A DNA stretch of 64,000 nt. Origin: Verrucomicrobiales bacterium (GTDB lineage Bacteria; Verrucomicrobiota; Verrucomicrobiia; Verrucomicrobiales; DEV007). Made by a program: the position numbers and the translations under genes. The DNA is taken from positions 1 through 64,000 of the forward strand of contig JARGOP010000016.1 in the NCBI GenBank assembly GCA_029233965.1, given 5' to 3'. The notes beneath the pieces were generated by a model. The model did no database searches and was not told the DNA's origin. It saw nothing but the letters and a program-made list of their open reading frames with translations. Below are positions 36,686-46,752 of this stretch, piece after piece; positions within the stretch are counted from its first letter, which is position 1, and the number at the start of each line of letters is the position of its first letter.

Positions 36686-38353
36686 ATGAAATCCCGGGTG
36701 CTTTTTCTGATTTTACTTCACATCCTTGCCTGCCGGTCTTTTTCCGCCGATCTCGAATCGCAGGCCATTGAGCATCATCAGCGTATGCAGTCTCAGAACG
36801 AGGGAATCATTTTGGGAAGCATCAAAGGAGAAATCGCTGAATTCGGGGCCGCAGGAGTTCTCGGAACGGGTCGGGAAGCAATCAATGAACATTCCCTGTT
36901 TGAAATTGGATCGATCACCAAAACCTTTACCGGGGTTTTGCTGGCAGATCAGGTGCTCAAAGGAAAGATTGAGCTGACGGATCCGATCACCGATTTCCTG
37001 CCTGAATCGGTGGCAGACGAAAATTCGGCCTTGTCTGCGGTGACTTTCCTGGAGCTGGCCACCCACACCTCGGGGCTCCCGCGCCTTCCTTCGAATCTCG
37101 ACCGGGGAGCTGATTCAAATGATCCCTACGCCCACTATTCCGAGGGCGAACTCTATGACGATCTGAGAGAGTTCCAAGAGTCCGACTTTGAGAAAAGAGG
37201 GACGCAGAGCTACTCCAATCTCGGCACGGGATTACTGGGGCACCTCCTCGAACTCGCCTCAGAAAAGCCTTACGAAATCCTTCTTCAGGAAACCATTCTC
37301 ACGCCGCTCAAGATGGACTCCACTTTCACTCAGAGAAACAAGCGCTCCATTCCCGAATCCTTCCGTGACCGCTTTGCGACAGGACACCGCTCAGGCAAAG
37401 AAGTCTCCCATTGGCACATCGATGCCCTCTGCGGAGCCGGAGCGATTGTTTCCTCCGCCGACGATATGCTTCGCTACGCATCAGCCTACTGGTCGCCGGA
37501 TACCCCACCCGCCCTGAAAGACGCTTTCGAACTCGCGACCGAAAACCATACGAAATCAATGGGACTTGGCTGGTTCGTTAGTGGCACCGGTTTCAACCAC
37601 GATGGCGGGACCGGAGGTTTCGTGAGCAGCTTGCAAATCGACCCGGGGAAACAGGAAGCGACGATCCGTCTCGAGAATTCCAGCAGCCCGACGATCAAAG
37701 AAGAGAGCCGGGGGGACTTCTCCTCCCTTTCCGGCTACTGGAGCGGCTCCTTGAAAACCCCGGCCGGAGAACTCCGTCAGGTTCTGAGGATCAGGGATGA
37801 TGGAAAAGTTTTTCTTCACAGTATTGACCAGAGCACCTCAGGAATTCCGGCTGCGCAATCCGTGTTTGAGGACGGGGTACTGACCTGCGTCTTCCCCTCG
37901 ATCGGAGGAAAACTGAAGGGAACGATCAGCGGAGAAACTCTCAGCGGAAACTGGACCCAGGGTTCCGGGATCCCCCTGACATTCACCCACTCGGCGGAGG
38001 CCCCCGAACCCCTTGAGAGCGGACTATCAAAAACCACGAAGGGAGACTTCACTGATTTGGAAGGCTACTGGTCCGGCTACCTCGGCGGAAAGGCGGGACT
38101 CTTCGTCGTGCTTCACATCGAAAGAATCGGCAAGTCCGCCCAGGCAACGCTTTTCAGCCCCGATCAGACGGATTCCCCCCTTCCAGTCAGCAAAGTCACC
38201 TTCAACGGGGATGATCTTAAGCTGGAATCCAAACTGATCAAAGCCACCTACTCGGCAAAGCGGAAGGACAAGACCCTCACGGGAACCTGGGATCAGGGTA
38301 ATCCCATGCCCCTGGAACTTGACTGGTCTGCTGAGAAGCCTTCGAAAGACTGA
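36686..38353 (+). CDS. Serine hydrolase (class C beta-lactamase-like) with duplicated C-terminal domain
   Basis: SxxK in 'EIGSITKTFTGVLLADQ', YSN in 'QSYSNLGTGLLGHLLE'; two C-terminal repeats starting 'LSGYWSGSL' and 'LEGYWSGYL'. Confidence 0.88.
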   Translation: MKSRVLFLILLHILACRSFSADLESQAIEHHQRMQSQNEGIILGSIKGEIAEFGAAGVLGTGREAINEHSLFEIGSITKTFTGVLLADQVLKGKIELTDPITDFLPESVADENSALSAVTFLELATHTSGLPRLPSNLDRGADSNDPYAHYSEGELYDDLREFQESDFEKRGTQSYSNLGTGLLGHLLELASEKPYEILLQETILTPLKMDSTFTQRNKRSIPESFRDRFATGHRSGKEVSHWHIDALCGAGAIVSSADDMLRYASAYWSPDTPPALKDAFELATENHTKSMGLGWFVSGTGFNHDGGTGGFVSSLQIDPGKQEATIRLENSSSPTIKEESRGDFSSLSGYWSGSLKTPAGELRQVLRIRDDGKVFLHSIDQSTSGIPAAQSVFEDGVLTCVFPSIGGKLKGTISGETLSGNWTQGSGIPLTFTHSAEAPEPLESGLSKTTKGDFTDLEGYWSGYLGGKAGLFVVLHIERIGKSAQATLFSPDQTDSPLPVSKVTFNGDDLKLESKLIKATYSAKRKDKTLTGTWDQGNPMPLELDWSAEKPSKD

Positions 38354-38486
38354 GTCCCGGAAGTATTCGTAAAAGACCTCGTGGAAGAAAGACCTCGCGA
38401 GCCGGACCGGCGGGGGCGACGTGGAAGTTGCCCCTCCACTGCCCGTAAGGCAGCTCACACAGTCGGTGCGCGCAGCCACCGTCCGA

Positions 38487-41015
38487 TCAGAGACCCATCA
38501 TCTTCTCGACTTTCTCGACGCTCAGCCCGGTCACCGGCAGGTCGAACCCGAGAGTGTCGAAATTCGGCTCGAAGCCTCCCCCATCGACATCGACGTAGAT
38601 CGGATTGTTGTAGGCACAGGGTTGAATGGATGCCTGAGCGCTCGTTCCGAATCCCCGCTGCAAGGTCTCGTTCTCTCCGATCGCAACGACAATGAGATGG
38701 GCGTCCTCGCTTAGATCCAGCTTCAGGGTGTGATCAAATTTCACGGTCCCGTCGCCGAACATCTCAGCGTTGTCGGCACGTGTGTAGTTGTAGCGCTCAT
38801 CCTGCCTGCCGTTCACGAGCACCTGAACGCGGTCAATGTTCAGCCAGTTTGCGCACTGAACCTTCACCTTGAGTTCGATCGCTCCGCTGACGCGATCATG
38901 ACCGCCCGCAATGATCCCGCTTCCGGTCTCCACTTCGAGGTAAGGGCCTGAGGACAAAATCATGCGTCCTGCCTTGGCATTGCGGGACATCTCACGCCAA
39001 TTGATTTTCGCAGGATCGTCGGTCGAGCTGGGAATATAGGTCCGCCAGCTTCCGACCCCGTTCCCGTAGACATGATGAGCATCGGCAACTCCGAGGCCCC
39101 AGACCGTCAGACCCTGATTCAAAAGCTGAAGCCAGATAAACTCGCGGAAATAGTTCACCTGCTTCCCGAGACCGGTCCGGGCCTTTCCAATTTCAAAAGG
39201 GGCACCGGCAAGAATGTTGGATCCCCGGTAGTTCTGCGACTCAAGTCCATCAATGAGATTCCCGAAAAAGGCATAACCGCCGTCAGGTCGACCGTCCCGA
39301 TTGCTGTCGATGAAATTTTCGGACATGTCAGGGTGGTTGACATGCACCCAGCGGTCCCGCTCCTCCTCCTGGTAGCCGCGCAGAACAATCGCGTTCAACC
39401 GCGGGTCTTTCTGCCAAACCGGAGCCCCTCCGTCCTGCTTCGCCGGATCAGGCTTAAAAGGAAAAGCGTTGAAGTGAGCGCCGCGACCGGTCAACTCCAT
39501 CCCCGGAACCGTACTGAGAACGTCATCCAGAGCCAGCTCTTTGATAAGAGGCTCCCAGTCATAGAGACGATTGTGCTCCGTCGTGGGCGCAAACTCGATC
39601 TGCTCCGCCGCGAGGTTGATGAGTCGATCTTTCGTTCCGCAGGTATTGTCTCCGCTCGGTGTCGAGTGGTTGTGAAAGTCTGTCGAAACCCAACCCGGAG
39701 TCTTCACGGAGCGAACCAATTTCCCTGACACCGCAATAATCTCTCCCGGAGGAAGCGTGATATCCTGAGTCAGCGAATCAAATTCCGGCCCCCTCGTGAC
39801 GACGATCCGATACTCTCCCGGTGGCAACGGCACATCGAATTCCCCGGTCTCTGAATGCCATTGGTCAACGCATCCATGAGCGCGGTCGGTCGGGCCCAGT
39901 TTCACCGGTGCGGTGCCTGCCTTCGCATGGAATTGGATCTTGCACGGCGTGTCTTTCCCCTCGCCGTCGGTAATTGAAAAACTCACCGCGGATTGTTCCG
40001 ACAGGATTGTCTCACGTCTCACCGTCTTTCCATTTTCGACCACAAGCGTTCCCGAAACCGTCTCGCGCCCGATGTCTTCAAACACGACCTCGTGTTCCCC
40101 TGCAGGCCAGGAGATGGAAATACTTCCGTTCTCATCCGGGTAGGCATAAATCACTTTTTCATCGGCGAGCTTGATCCCGACGCGTCCGGAAGCGATCGCA
40201 GCACCGTCCTCTTCCTTCATGACGACTTCGAAGGTGCCATTGTCGGCCGCGTTCCTTCTCGCCGAAACAACCCCGACCGCTGCCGCCGGCGAATTCCCTA
40301 CCGCAAGGAACCTTGCCACGGAAGCGGACTCCCCGCTTCGCAACTTGATCGAATTCGATTTCGGCAGACTCGCTCCGAATTCTTCAACCCAGGCATAGGC
40401 GTAGCCGCATTTGTCAGCGGGATCGATCGCGTCCGCCCACTGAATCCCTTTGACGCTTCCCTTTTCCCTCATCTGAGTCCACCCATCTCCGAGCGCGACA
40501 TCTTTCTCCTCTTCGCTGGTATTCTCGAACTCGGAAACAATCAGCAGTCCCTGCCAACCATCACGGATCAGATACTGGTGGCGCCGGGACAATCCGTCAC
40601 CTTTCGCTGCCGTCACGACGGTTTCGACGCCGGCGAACCCTTCCTCGAGGCCCTCGATCTGCCTGACATAATTGACCGGGCCACGCTGGGTTGAAGGAGT
40701 GAAGATTGTGATCTGATCGTTATTTGCATCACGCAAAGTGAGATCATAGAGGCAACCGGGAGTCTCGTTTCCATCGCCATAAAACGCGCTCATGTTAGGA
40801 CGGCGCAAGGGTAGATTCCCGGAAACGACTGCTTCGATGAGATCATTCCTCAGGACGAAGTCTCCGACAATTCCGTCGGCCTCTTTCCCGCCGGGCAGTT
40901 CCCCGAATTGAGCGGAACCGACTTCAAACACCTCAGCGGCAGGCAGTAATGCCGTTGCCAGCAAACAAACAGGAGCAAAAAACAAACAAATTTTGGTTCT
41001 CATCGTCCGCAGCAT
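38487..41015 (-). CDS. CehA/McbA family metallohydrolase (PHP-like)
   Basis: 'GWVSTDFHNHSTPSGDNTCGTKDRLINLAAEQIEFAPTTEHNRLYDW', 'VTVWGLGVADAHHVYGNGVGSWRTYI'-like segment, N-terminal secretion signal. Confidence 0.85.
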   Translation of the reverse strand: MLRTMRTKICLFFAPVCLLATALLPAAEVFEVGSAQFGELPGGKEADGIVGDFVLRNDLIEAVVSGNLPLRRPNMSAFYGDGNETPGCLYDLTLRDANNDQITIFTPSTQRGPVNYVRQIEGLEEGFAGVETVVTAAKGDGLSRRHQYLIRDGWQGLLIVSEFENTSEEEKDVALGDGWTQMREKGSVKGIQWADAIDPADKCGYAYAWVEEFGASLPKSNSIKLRSGESASVARFLAVGNSPAAAVGVVSARRNAADNGTFEVVMKEEDGAAIASGRVGIKLADEKVIYAYPDENGSISISWPAGEHEVVFEDIGRETVSGTLVVENGKTVRRETILSEQSAVSFSITDGEGKDTPCKIQFHAKAGTAPVKLGPTDRAHGCVDQWHSETGEFDVPLPPGEYRIVVTRGPEFDSLTQDITLPPGEIIAVSGKLVRSVKTPGWVSTDFHNHSTPSGDNTCGTKDRLINLAAEQIEFAPTTEHNRLYDWEPLIKELALDDVLSTVPGMELTGRGAHFNAFPFKPDPAKQDGGAPVWQKDPRLNAIVLRGYQEEERDRWVHVNHPDMSENFIDSNRDGRPDGGYAFFGNLIDGLESQNYRGSNILAGAPFEIGKARTGLGKQVNYFREFIWLQLLNQGLTVWGLGVADAHHVYGNGVGSWRTYIPSSTDDPAKINWREMSRNAKAGRMILSSGPYLEVETGSGIIAGGHDRVSGAIELKVKVQCANWLNIDRVQVLVNGRQDERYNYTRADNAEMFGDGTVKFDHTLKLDLSEDAHLIVVAIGENETLQRGFGTSAQASIQPCAYNNPIYVDVDGGGFEPNFDTLGFDLPVTGLSVEKVEKMMGL

Positions 41016-41136
41016 TCAAGATTCCGAAAACCGAAAACAGAAAAAAATTACCCTGATTCCGTCACCCTTGCATCGCGACTATTCCCCAATTCGCTGCTTG
41101 AACGAAAATTCTCTCTGCGTTACATCCTTCCCCGAT

Positions 41137-42252
41137 ATGTCAGGAATCCCCCCTGTTCTCGATCCTGTTTCCTGCCGCGCACGCCAGGAAACGCTGCGGA
41201 GTTACCTCAAGGAAAACGATCTCGATGGCGCGGTCTTTTTCAATCGCCATTATGTCTACTGCCTCTCCGGCTACTGGCACGGGCAACCATTGACTCCAAC
41301 CGCAATCCTGGTCGAGACCGGCGGAAAGACCTCGATTTTCACCCACGACGAAGCCCCCACCGCCCCGGCTGCGGATGAGGTGGTCCATTACATTCCCAAT
41401 CACCTTTTCACGCTCAAGCCGAACCTGAGCGGTTGCATTGCGGAGGTTCTCAATCCCCGACTCACCGGGCTCCGGAAAATCGGCACGGGCGAGCAGACTC
41501 CCGCCGCGATGCTTTCCGGAGTTGAGTGTCGCGACATCACTGAGGACTATCAGTATCTGCGTCGGGAGAAGCATCCTGACGAAGTCGCTGCGCTGGAATT
41601 TACGATCCAGTGCGCGGAACGCGCCTACGCGGCCGCGCTGCAGCTTCTCGAGCCGGAGATCGAGGAGGTGGAACTCATGGCCGCGATGCATGAGGAGGCC
41701 ACCTTTGCCGCAGGCGAGCTCCTATCCGGCTGGGGACAGGATTTCCAATGCGGAGTCCCCGGTGGTTTTGCGATTCGAAACAAGAAGGCGCTGGCCGGTG
41801 AACTCTATATCCTCGATGTTGGAGTCGGGGTGCGAGGTTACCGCAGTGATCTCTGCCGGACATTTGCCGTGGATGGCAATCCGACAAGTGCCCAGAAGGA
41901 GGCTCACGCAAAGATCATCGAGGTCATGAAAGCCGGGGAAGCCTTTCTGAAACCCGGTCAATCCTGCCGGGAAATGTATGATTTCGTTCATGGCGCACTC
42001 GATGGCTGGGAGGGCTATGGCTTCATCCATCACGCCGGCCACGGCATCGGGCTCGATGCCCACGAAGTTCCGCGCATCAATCCGGCGTGGGATGACACTT
42101 TTGCTGTGGGTGACGTCGTTGCCTTCGAGCCCGGCCTCTACGGCGGGGAGCTCCGGGGCGGAATTCGTCTCGAAAACAACTACCTCATCACAGCGGACAG
42201 TTTCCGCCAGTTATCCCGTTTTCCCCTCGATCTGACCCTTACGGGGACTTGA
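41137..42252 (+). CDS. M24 family metallopeptidase (Xaa-Pro aminopeptidase-like)
   Basis: 'LDVGVGVRGYRSDLCRTF', 'GYGFIHHAGHGIGLDAHEVP', 'VVAFEPGLYG', 'RLENNYLIT'. Confidence 0.93.
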   Translation: MSGIPPVLDPVSCRARQETLRSYLKENDLDGAVFFNRHYVYCLSGYWHGQPLTPTAILVETGGKTSIFTHDEAPTAPAADEVVHYIPNHLFTLKPNLSGCIAEVLNPRLTGLRKIGTGEQTPAAMLSGVECRDITEDYQYLRREKHPDEVAALEFTIQCAERAYAAALQLLEPEIEEVELMAAMHEEATFAAGELLSGWGQDFQCGVPGGFAIRNKKALAGELYILDVGVGVRGYRSDLCRTFAVDGNPTSAQKEAHAKIIEVMKAGEAFLKPGQSCREMYDFVHGALDGWEGYGFIHHAGHGIGLDAHEVPRINPAWDDTFAVGDVVAFEPGLYGGELRGGIRLENNYLITADSFRQLSRFPLDLTLTGT

Positions 42253-42304
42253 CGGGCGGAACTCACTCACGGAGAATCAGTCCCCCTTGAGGCACTGAAC
42301 GATC

Positions 42305-43867
42305 ATGAGCAAGCAACCCGTATTCATCGCCGGAGAATGGCGCGAGTCAGACGCCACCGGCACTTTCCAGTCCGGGAATCCCGCCACAAAGGAACCGCTC
42401 CCCGAAGTCTACCCGGTGAGCAGCTGGGCGGATTGCGATGCCGCCCTGGATGCCGCCACCACCGCATTTGAGGAAATGAGAAGCCTCAGCGGGTCACAAA
42501 TCGCCGAGTTCCTCGAAACCTTTGCCAACGAGATCGAATCAAGGGCCGACGAACTCGTGAAGTGGGCGAATCTTGAGACCGCCCTACCGGTGTCACCCCG
42601 CCTCGCCGATGTCGAACTTCCCCGCACCACCGGGCAACTGAGACAGGCCGCTGCGGCCGCCCGCTCCAGCAACTGGACTCAGCCGGTGATCGATTCGGCG
42701 AACAACATCCGCTCCTGCTACGGCGCCCTCGGACCGGTCTGCGTCTTCGGGCCGAACAATTTCCCTTTCGCCTTCGGGAGCGCCTCGGGTGGTGACTTTG
42801 CGGCTGCGATCGCGGCGGGGAATCCCGTCATCGCGAAAGCGAACTCCTCACACCCGGGAACCACGAAAGTCTTTGCGGAATGCGCCTCGGCTGCCGCTGA
42901 AAAGACCGGCATGCCCTCCGCGATCGTTCAACTGATCTATCGCACGAGCCATGATGTCGGCGAACGCCTCGTCAGTGATCCCCGTATCGGAGCGACGGGA
43001 TATACAGGAAGTCGCGGTGCCGGCCTCACCCTGAAGAAAGCAGCTGATGCGGCGGGAAAACCAATCTACCTCGAACTCTCGAGTGTGAATCCCGTCGTTT
43101 TTCTTCCCGCCATCCTGGAAGAAAAGGCGGAGGAACTCGCCACTGAATTTGCCGGCAGCTGTCTCATGGGAACCGGACAGTTTTGCACCAACCCCGGAAT
43201 GGTCGTTCTCATCGAGAGTTCCGCAGCGGAAACCTTCGTCACCTCCGTGGCGAAGCAGTTCTCCGAAGCGGGAGTCGGCACCCTCCTCTCCGGCGCGGTT
43301 GAAAAATCGCTTCATCAAAGTCACGCCATTCTCACCGAAGCCGGTGCGGAAGTCTGCACCGGAACCGGTGCGGGCAACGGGGTCGGCTACTGCGCCGCGA
43401 ACACACTCCTTCGCATTTCAGGAAGTCAGTTCCTGACGAATCCGGAGGTGATGCAGACCGAAGCCTTCGGGAACTCATCGCTCATTGTCGTCACAGAGAG
43501 CGTGACGGAGGCCGCCGCCGTTCTCGCCCGCCTTGAGGGCAACCTCACCGGCTGCCTCTACTCTGCCGCCGACGGCAAGGACGACGAAGCCTACCATGCG
43601 CTCGCTCCGATCCTCCGCCAGAAAGTCGGCCGACTCCTCAACGACAAAATGCCCACCGGCGTTGCGGTCTCTCCGGCGATGAATCACGGCGGCCCCTACC
43701 CCGCAACCGGACACCCGGGGTTCACCGCCGTCGGGATTCCGGGATCGCTGCTCCGCTTCGCGATGCTGCAGAGTTATGACAATGTCAGGCAGGATCGTCT
43801 CCCCGAAATTCTCCGTGATGACTATTCCGGTCAGGCACAGCGCCTCATCGACGGAGTCTGGACCTGA
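42305..43867 (+). CDS. NADP-dependent aldehyde dehydrogenase (alpha-ketoglutaric semialdehyde dehydrogenase-like)
   Basis: 'GPVCVFGPNNFPFAFGSASGGDFAAAIAAGNPVIAKANSSHPGTT', 'YLELSSVNPVVFLP', catalytic 'GSCLMGTGQFCTNPGMVV'. Confidence 0.93.
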   Translation: MSKQPVFIAGEWRESDATGTFQSGNPATKEPLPEVYPVSSWADCDAALDAATTAFEEMRSLSGSQIAEFLETFANEIESRADELVKWANLETALPVSPRLADVELPRTTGQLRQAAAAARSSNWTQPVIDSANNIRSCYGALGPVCVFGPNNFPFAFGSASGGDFAAAIAAGNPVIAKANSSHPGTTKVFAECASAAAEKTGMPSAIVQLIYRTSHDVGERLVSDPRIGATGYTGSRGAGLTLKKAADAAGKPIYLELSSVNPVVFLPAILEEKAEELATEFAGSCLMGTGQFCTNPGMVVLIESSAAETFVTSVAKQFSEAGVGTLLSGAVEKSLHQSHAILTEAGAEVCTGTGAGNGVGYCAANTLLRISGSQFLTNPEVMQTEAFGNSSLIVVTESVTEAAAVLARLEGNLTGCLYSAADGKDDEAYHALAPILRQKVGRLLNDKMPTGVAVSPAMNHGGPYPATGHPGFTAVGIPGSLLRFAMLQSYDNVRQDRLPEILRDDYSGQAQRLIDGVWT

Positions 43868-43877
43868 CCCTCTCGGG

Positions 43878-46619
43878 TCACTGACCTGACCCTCTTGCCC
43901 CGGGGGCTTGTTCACTTGAAGGAACCTCGATTTCCCTCGCCTGACACCAGGCGAGGGCACCCGGGTTGCCGAGCGCGGCGGCCATTTTGATCCATCTCGT
44001 CGCTTCAGTGAAATCAGCCTGCTTTCCGAATCCGACTTCATGGCAGCGCCCCAGCACGAACATGGCACGGGCTTCCCCCTGAGCAGCGGCCGCTTCGAAC
44101 TGAGAGGCTGCCAGCTCAGGATTCACCGCTTCCCCGATTCCGTTCGCGGCGAAAAGCCCAAGGTGATAACGGGCCCCGAGATGGTTTTGCTTCGCGGCTG
44201 CTTCCATGAGCTGCCTGGCTTCTTCGGGCTGCTCCTCGACGAGGAGGACTCCGAGAAGCTCTCTCGCATCCGCGTTCCCTGACTTCGCAGCGCGATCCAG
44301 CATTACGCGAACGGCAGCAGAATCACGGTTTCCAAGACCTTTTACTAACACAATGACAGCGAGGTCAAACTGGGCTTTTGAGTCTCCGAGGCGGGCCGCT
44401 TCCGCAAAGCTGTCGAGCACTTCGCCCATGGGAGCTCCATCCAACCCCACCAAAAGCGCATTCAAGCGGGCGGCAGCTCCATCCTCTTCCAAGATTCGCT
44501 GAGACAGAAAATCGTCGATCAAACCACGACTTTCCGGTAATCCGAGCGCTTTGGTGTGAGGAAGCAAATCAGGCTGAGCCTGCGCCATCAGATATGACTC
44601 CAACTCCGCGACCGCTTCATCCGCCGTGGGAGCTTCGGGTACTTCGTAATCCGTGATCGGAAAACGAATGCCTCGATGTTCTTTGTAATCACCGAGTCGA
44701 CTGTTCCAGCCGGCGAACAGGTATCCGACCATCAACGCCGCAACGACAGACCACAACGCGAGCCACCATCCGCGAACAAATCGGGCCGGAGAGACAGGCT
44801 CGTCACCCGCGTAGTCTTCTTCATCCCACTCCGGTTCATCCAGCGATTCATCCCCGCTTTCAGAATCCTCTGCCGCTCGCACCGGTCCTGTCGGCTCCGA
44901 CAGTTTGACCGGCTCACGGTAGAGCGTGTCGTTGAGCATGGACTCGAATCCATCGTCCGGAGCGGTCTTATCACTCAGGGGTTCCTCTCCCGAAACTTCC
45001 TCCAAACAAAAGTCCCCTTTCAGATATTCATCAAAGAGATTTATCTCGACCAACTCCGGAGCTTCCAGGAGAGAGATCCGATACCGCTCAAGCAGGTCAG
45101 AGAGAGGACCGGACAGGTCAGCTTGCGAGGCGACGGGCCGGCGCCAGTGAAAACGATGGCAGGTCAGCACAAAAAAGATGAGTGGCAGAGCAATTGCAGA
45201 ACGCCGCGCTCCTTCGTGCTTTTTTCCGGGAATTCTCGAAAGAGCACGAACCGGCCCCGGCAGATTCACCCCCTCCCGCAAAGTTGTCGCAGTTTGATGA
45301 AGGCGTAATTTCAGCCCCCACTCCTCCCAGACTGATCCTCCCTTTCTCTCAACGAGGTGAACCGAACCGGTCGCTGAACTGGTCCCGGTGAGAAACAGAA
45401 CATTCTCCGGAGGAAGCCACCAGACAGCACAGGATCCGGTGTTCTGCTCGAGGGAAGCCACGGCTCCGGAAATCCGCTGAATAAGCGGAGCTGCCGCATT
45501 GGGACCCTGCGACCCGAGATGGAGGAGCAGGGTCGAGAGATTCACGCCCTCAACCTGCTCTTCGCCGACAAGGGTAAGCGAACTCCGATCTTCCAGGTAG
45601 TTCACGTGCAACTGATGCAGCATAGGCCGACCGGGGCGGCGGGTCGCATCATGATGTTGATTCAACCACCCTTCCCGGGGGAGGGACTCCGTCCCGGGGA
45701 GCACCTGGACAAAGCTCGATTTTCCACGAATTACCGCAGGGATCGCATAGCACTCCGTTTTCCGGTCCTCGAACGGCTCAAAGGCAAAGTCAGGTTCCCC
45801 CGCATAAGAGTCGGTAAGGTCCCGATCCATCCACTCGCGAACGAGAAGACGCGGGAGCGGGACCTTCTCGCGGTGATCCCCCGCATCGCTTGAGAGGTTC
45901 CGCATTTCGGATTTCAATCGATCATAGGTTCCTCCGCCACTTTCGGCAAGCGCATCGAGGACAGCGCCCTGGACCTTCAGCGGGATTTCCTCGAAATTTC
46001 GCGGAAGCGACTCGCGGTAAAACGTTCTCACCGGCACCCCCGCGATCAGGGAACAAAAAATCTGCGCCAAATACCACTCCCGCGGGTGCTCCTGCACCTG
46101 CGCCCCCGGCTTGGTCCATCCGTAAAATTCGGAGAAGACAGGTCGAACCTGATGATACCGGTCCACCACGACCTGAAAATTCAAAGTCGTAAACCGGTCA
46201 AAGGATGGCAACCCCCGCGGAACCTCTTCGAGAAATTCAAAGAGCTGAGCGATCCACTCCCCGGCTACGGAAAACGGGACACCCGCAGTCCGGTCCAGAT
46301 ATCCGGGAAGCGGCTCTCCGTCCTGCATTTCGTCCGCATAGAAGAGTTCATCGGAATCCCGCCCCCACGTGATGAGACGCGACACCGAGTCGCTCCGAAT
46401 ATCAGCGATCTTCCGCAACTCCTCTTGAAAGGCCTCCAGCTTGTCCTGCCTCACTGCCGCTCCTTCAAAGATGTGTAGGCGAGCCATTCCCCATCTTTCA
46501 CAGTCGAGGACGAGAAGATTTTTCTCATCAATGCCCTGCGCCGGCAACGGAATGACATTCCCCTCTGCACTCCTGACAAAGCGAAACTGCGCGAACTCGG
46601 CGTTGGTAGGACTCTTCAT
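43878..46619 (-). CDS. Large protein with degenerate kinase-like regions, one TM segment and C-terminal Sel1 repeats
   Basis: TM 'WWLALWSVVAALMVGYLFAGW'; Sel1 repeats 'AAKQNHLGARYHLGLFAANGIG..VNPELAASQFEAAAAQGEARAMFVLGRCHEVGFGKQADFTEATRWIKMAAALGNPGA'; kinase-like 'LIQRISGAVASLEQNTGSCAVWWLPPENVLFL'. Confidence 0.75.
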   Translation of the reverse strand: MKSPTNAEFAQFRFVRSAEGNVIPLPAQGIDEKNLLVLDCERWGMARLHIFEGAAVRQDKLEAFQEELRKIADIRSDSVSRLITWGRDSDELFYADEMQDGEPLPGYLDRTAGVPFSVAGEWIAQLFEFLEEVPRGLPSFDRFTTLNFQVVVDRYHQVRPVFSEFYGWTKPGAQVQEHPREWYLAQIFCSLIAGVPVRTFYRESLPRNFEEIPLKVQGAVLDALAESGGGTYDRLKSEMRNLSSDAGDHREKVPLPRLLVREWMDRDLTDSYAGEPDFAFEPFEDRKTECYAIPAVIRGKSSFVQVLPGTESLPREGWLNQHHDATRRPGRPMLHQLHVNYLEDRSSLTLVGEEQVEGVNLSTLLLHLGSQGPNAAAPLIQRISGAVASLEQNTGSCAVWWLPPENVLFLTGTSSATGSVHLVERKGGSVWEEWGLKLRLHQTATTLREGVNLPGPVRALSRIPGKKHEGARRSAIALPLIFFVLTCHRFHWRRPVASQADLSGPLSDLLERYRISLLEAPELVEINLFDEYLKGDFCLEEVSGEEPLSDKTAPDDGFESMLNDTLYREPVKLSEPTGPVRAAEDSESGDESLDEPEWDEEDYAGDEPVSPARFVRGWWLALWSVVAALMVGYLFAGWNSRLGDYKEHRGIRFPITDYEVPEAPTADEAVAELESYLMAQAQPDLLPHTKALGLPESRGLIDDFLSQRILEEDGAAARLNALLVGLDGAPMGEVLDSFAEAARLGDSKAQFDLAVIVLVKGLGNRDSAAVRVMLDRAAKSGNADARELLGVLLVEEQPEEARQLMEAAAKQNHLGARYHLGLFAANGIGEAVNPELAASQFEAAAAQGEARAMFVLGRCHEVGFGKQADFTEATRWIKMAAALGNPGALAWCQAREIEVPSSEQAPGARGSGQ

Positions 46620-46752
46620 TCACAAGCGACGAAAAACATTCCGGCGGTCTCCAATGTGGACCCGGAGGAGGGCGGGAGAACAATCGGTTGAGGTATTCAG
46701 TGAAAAGGTAGACATTATGGGCCGGTTCGTCATCACGAAACCGCAAACAATC

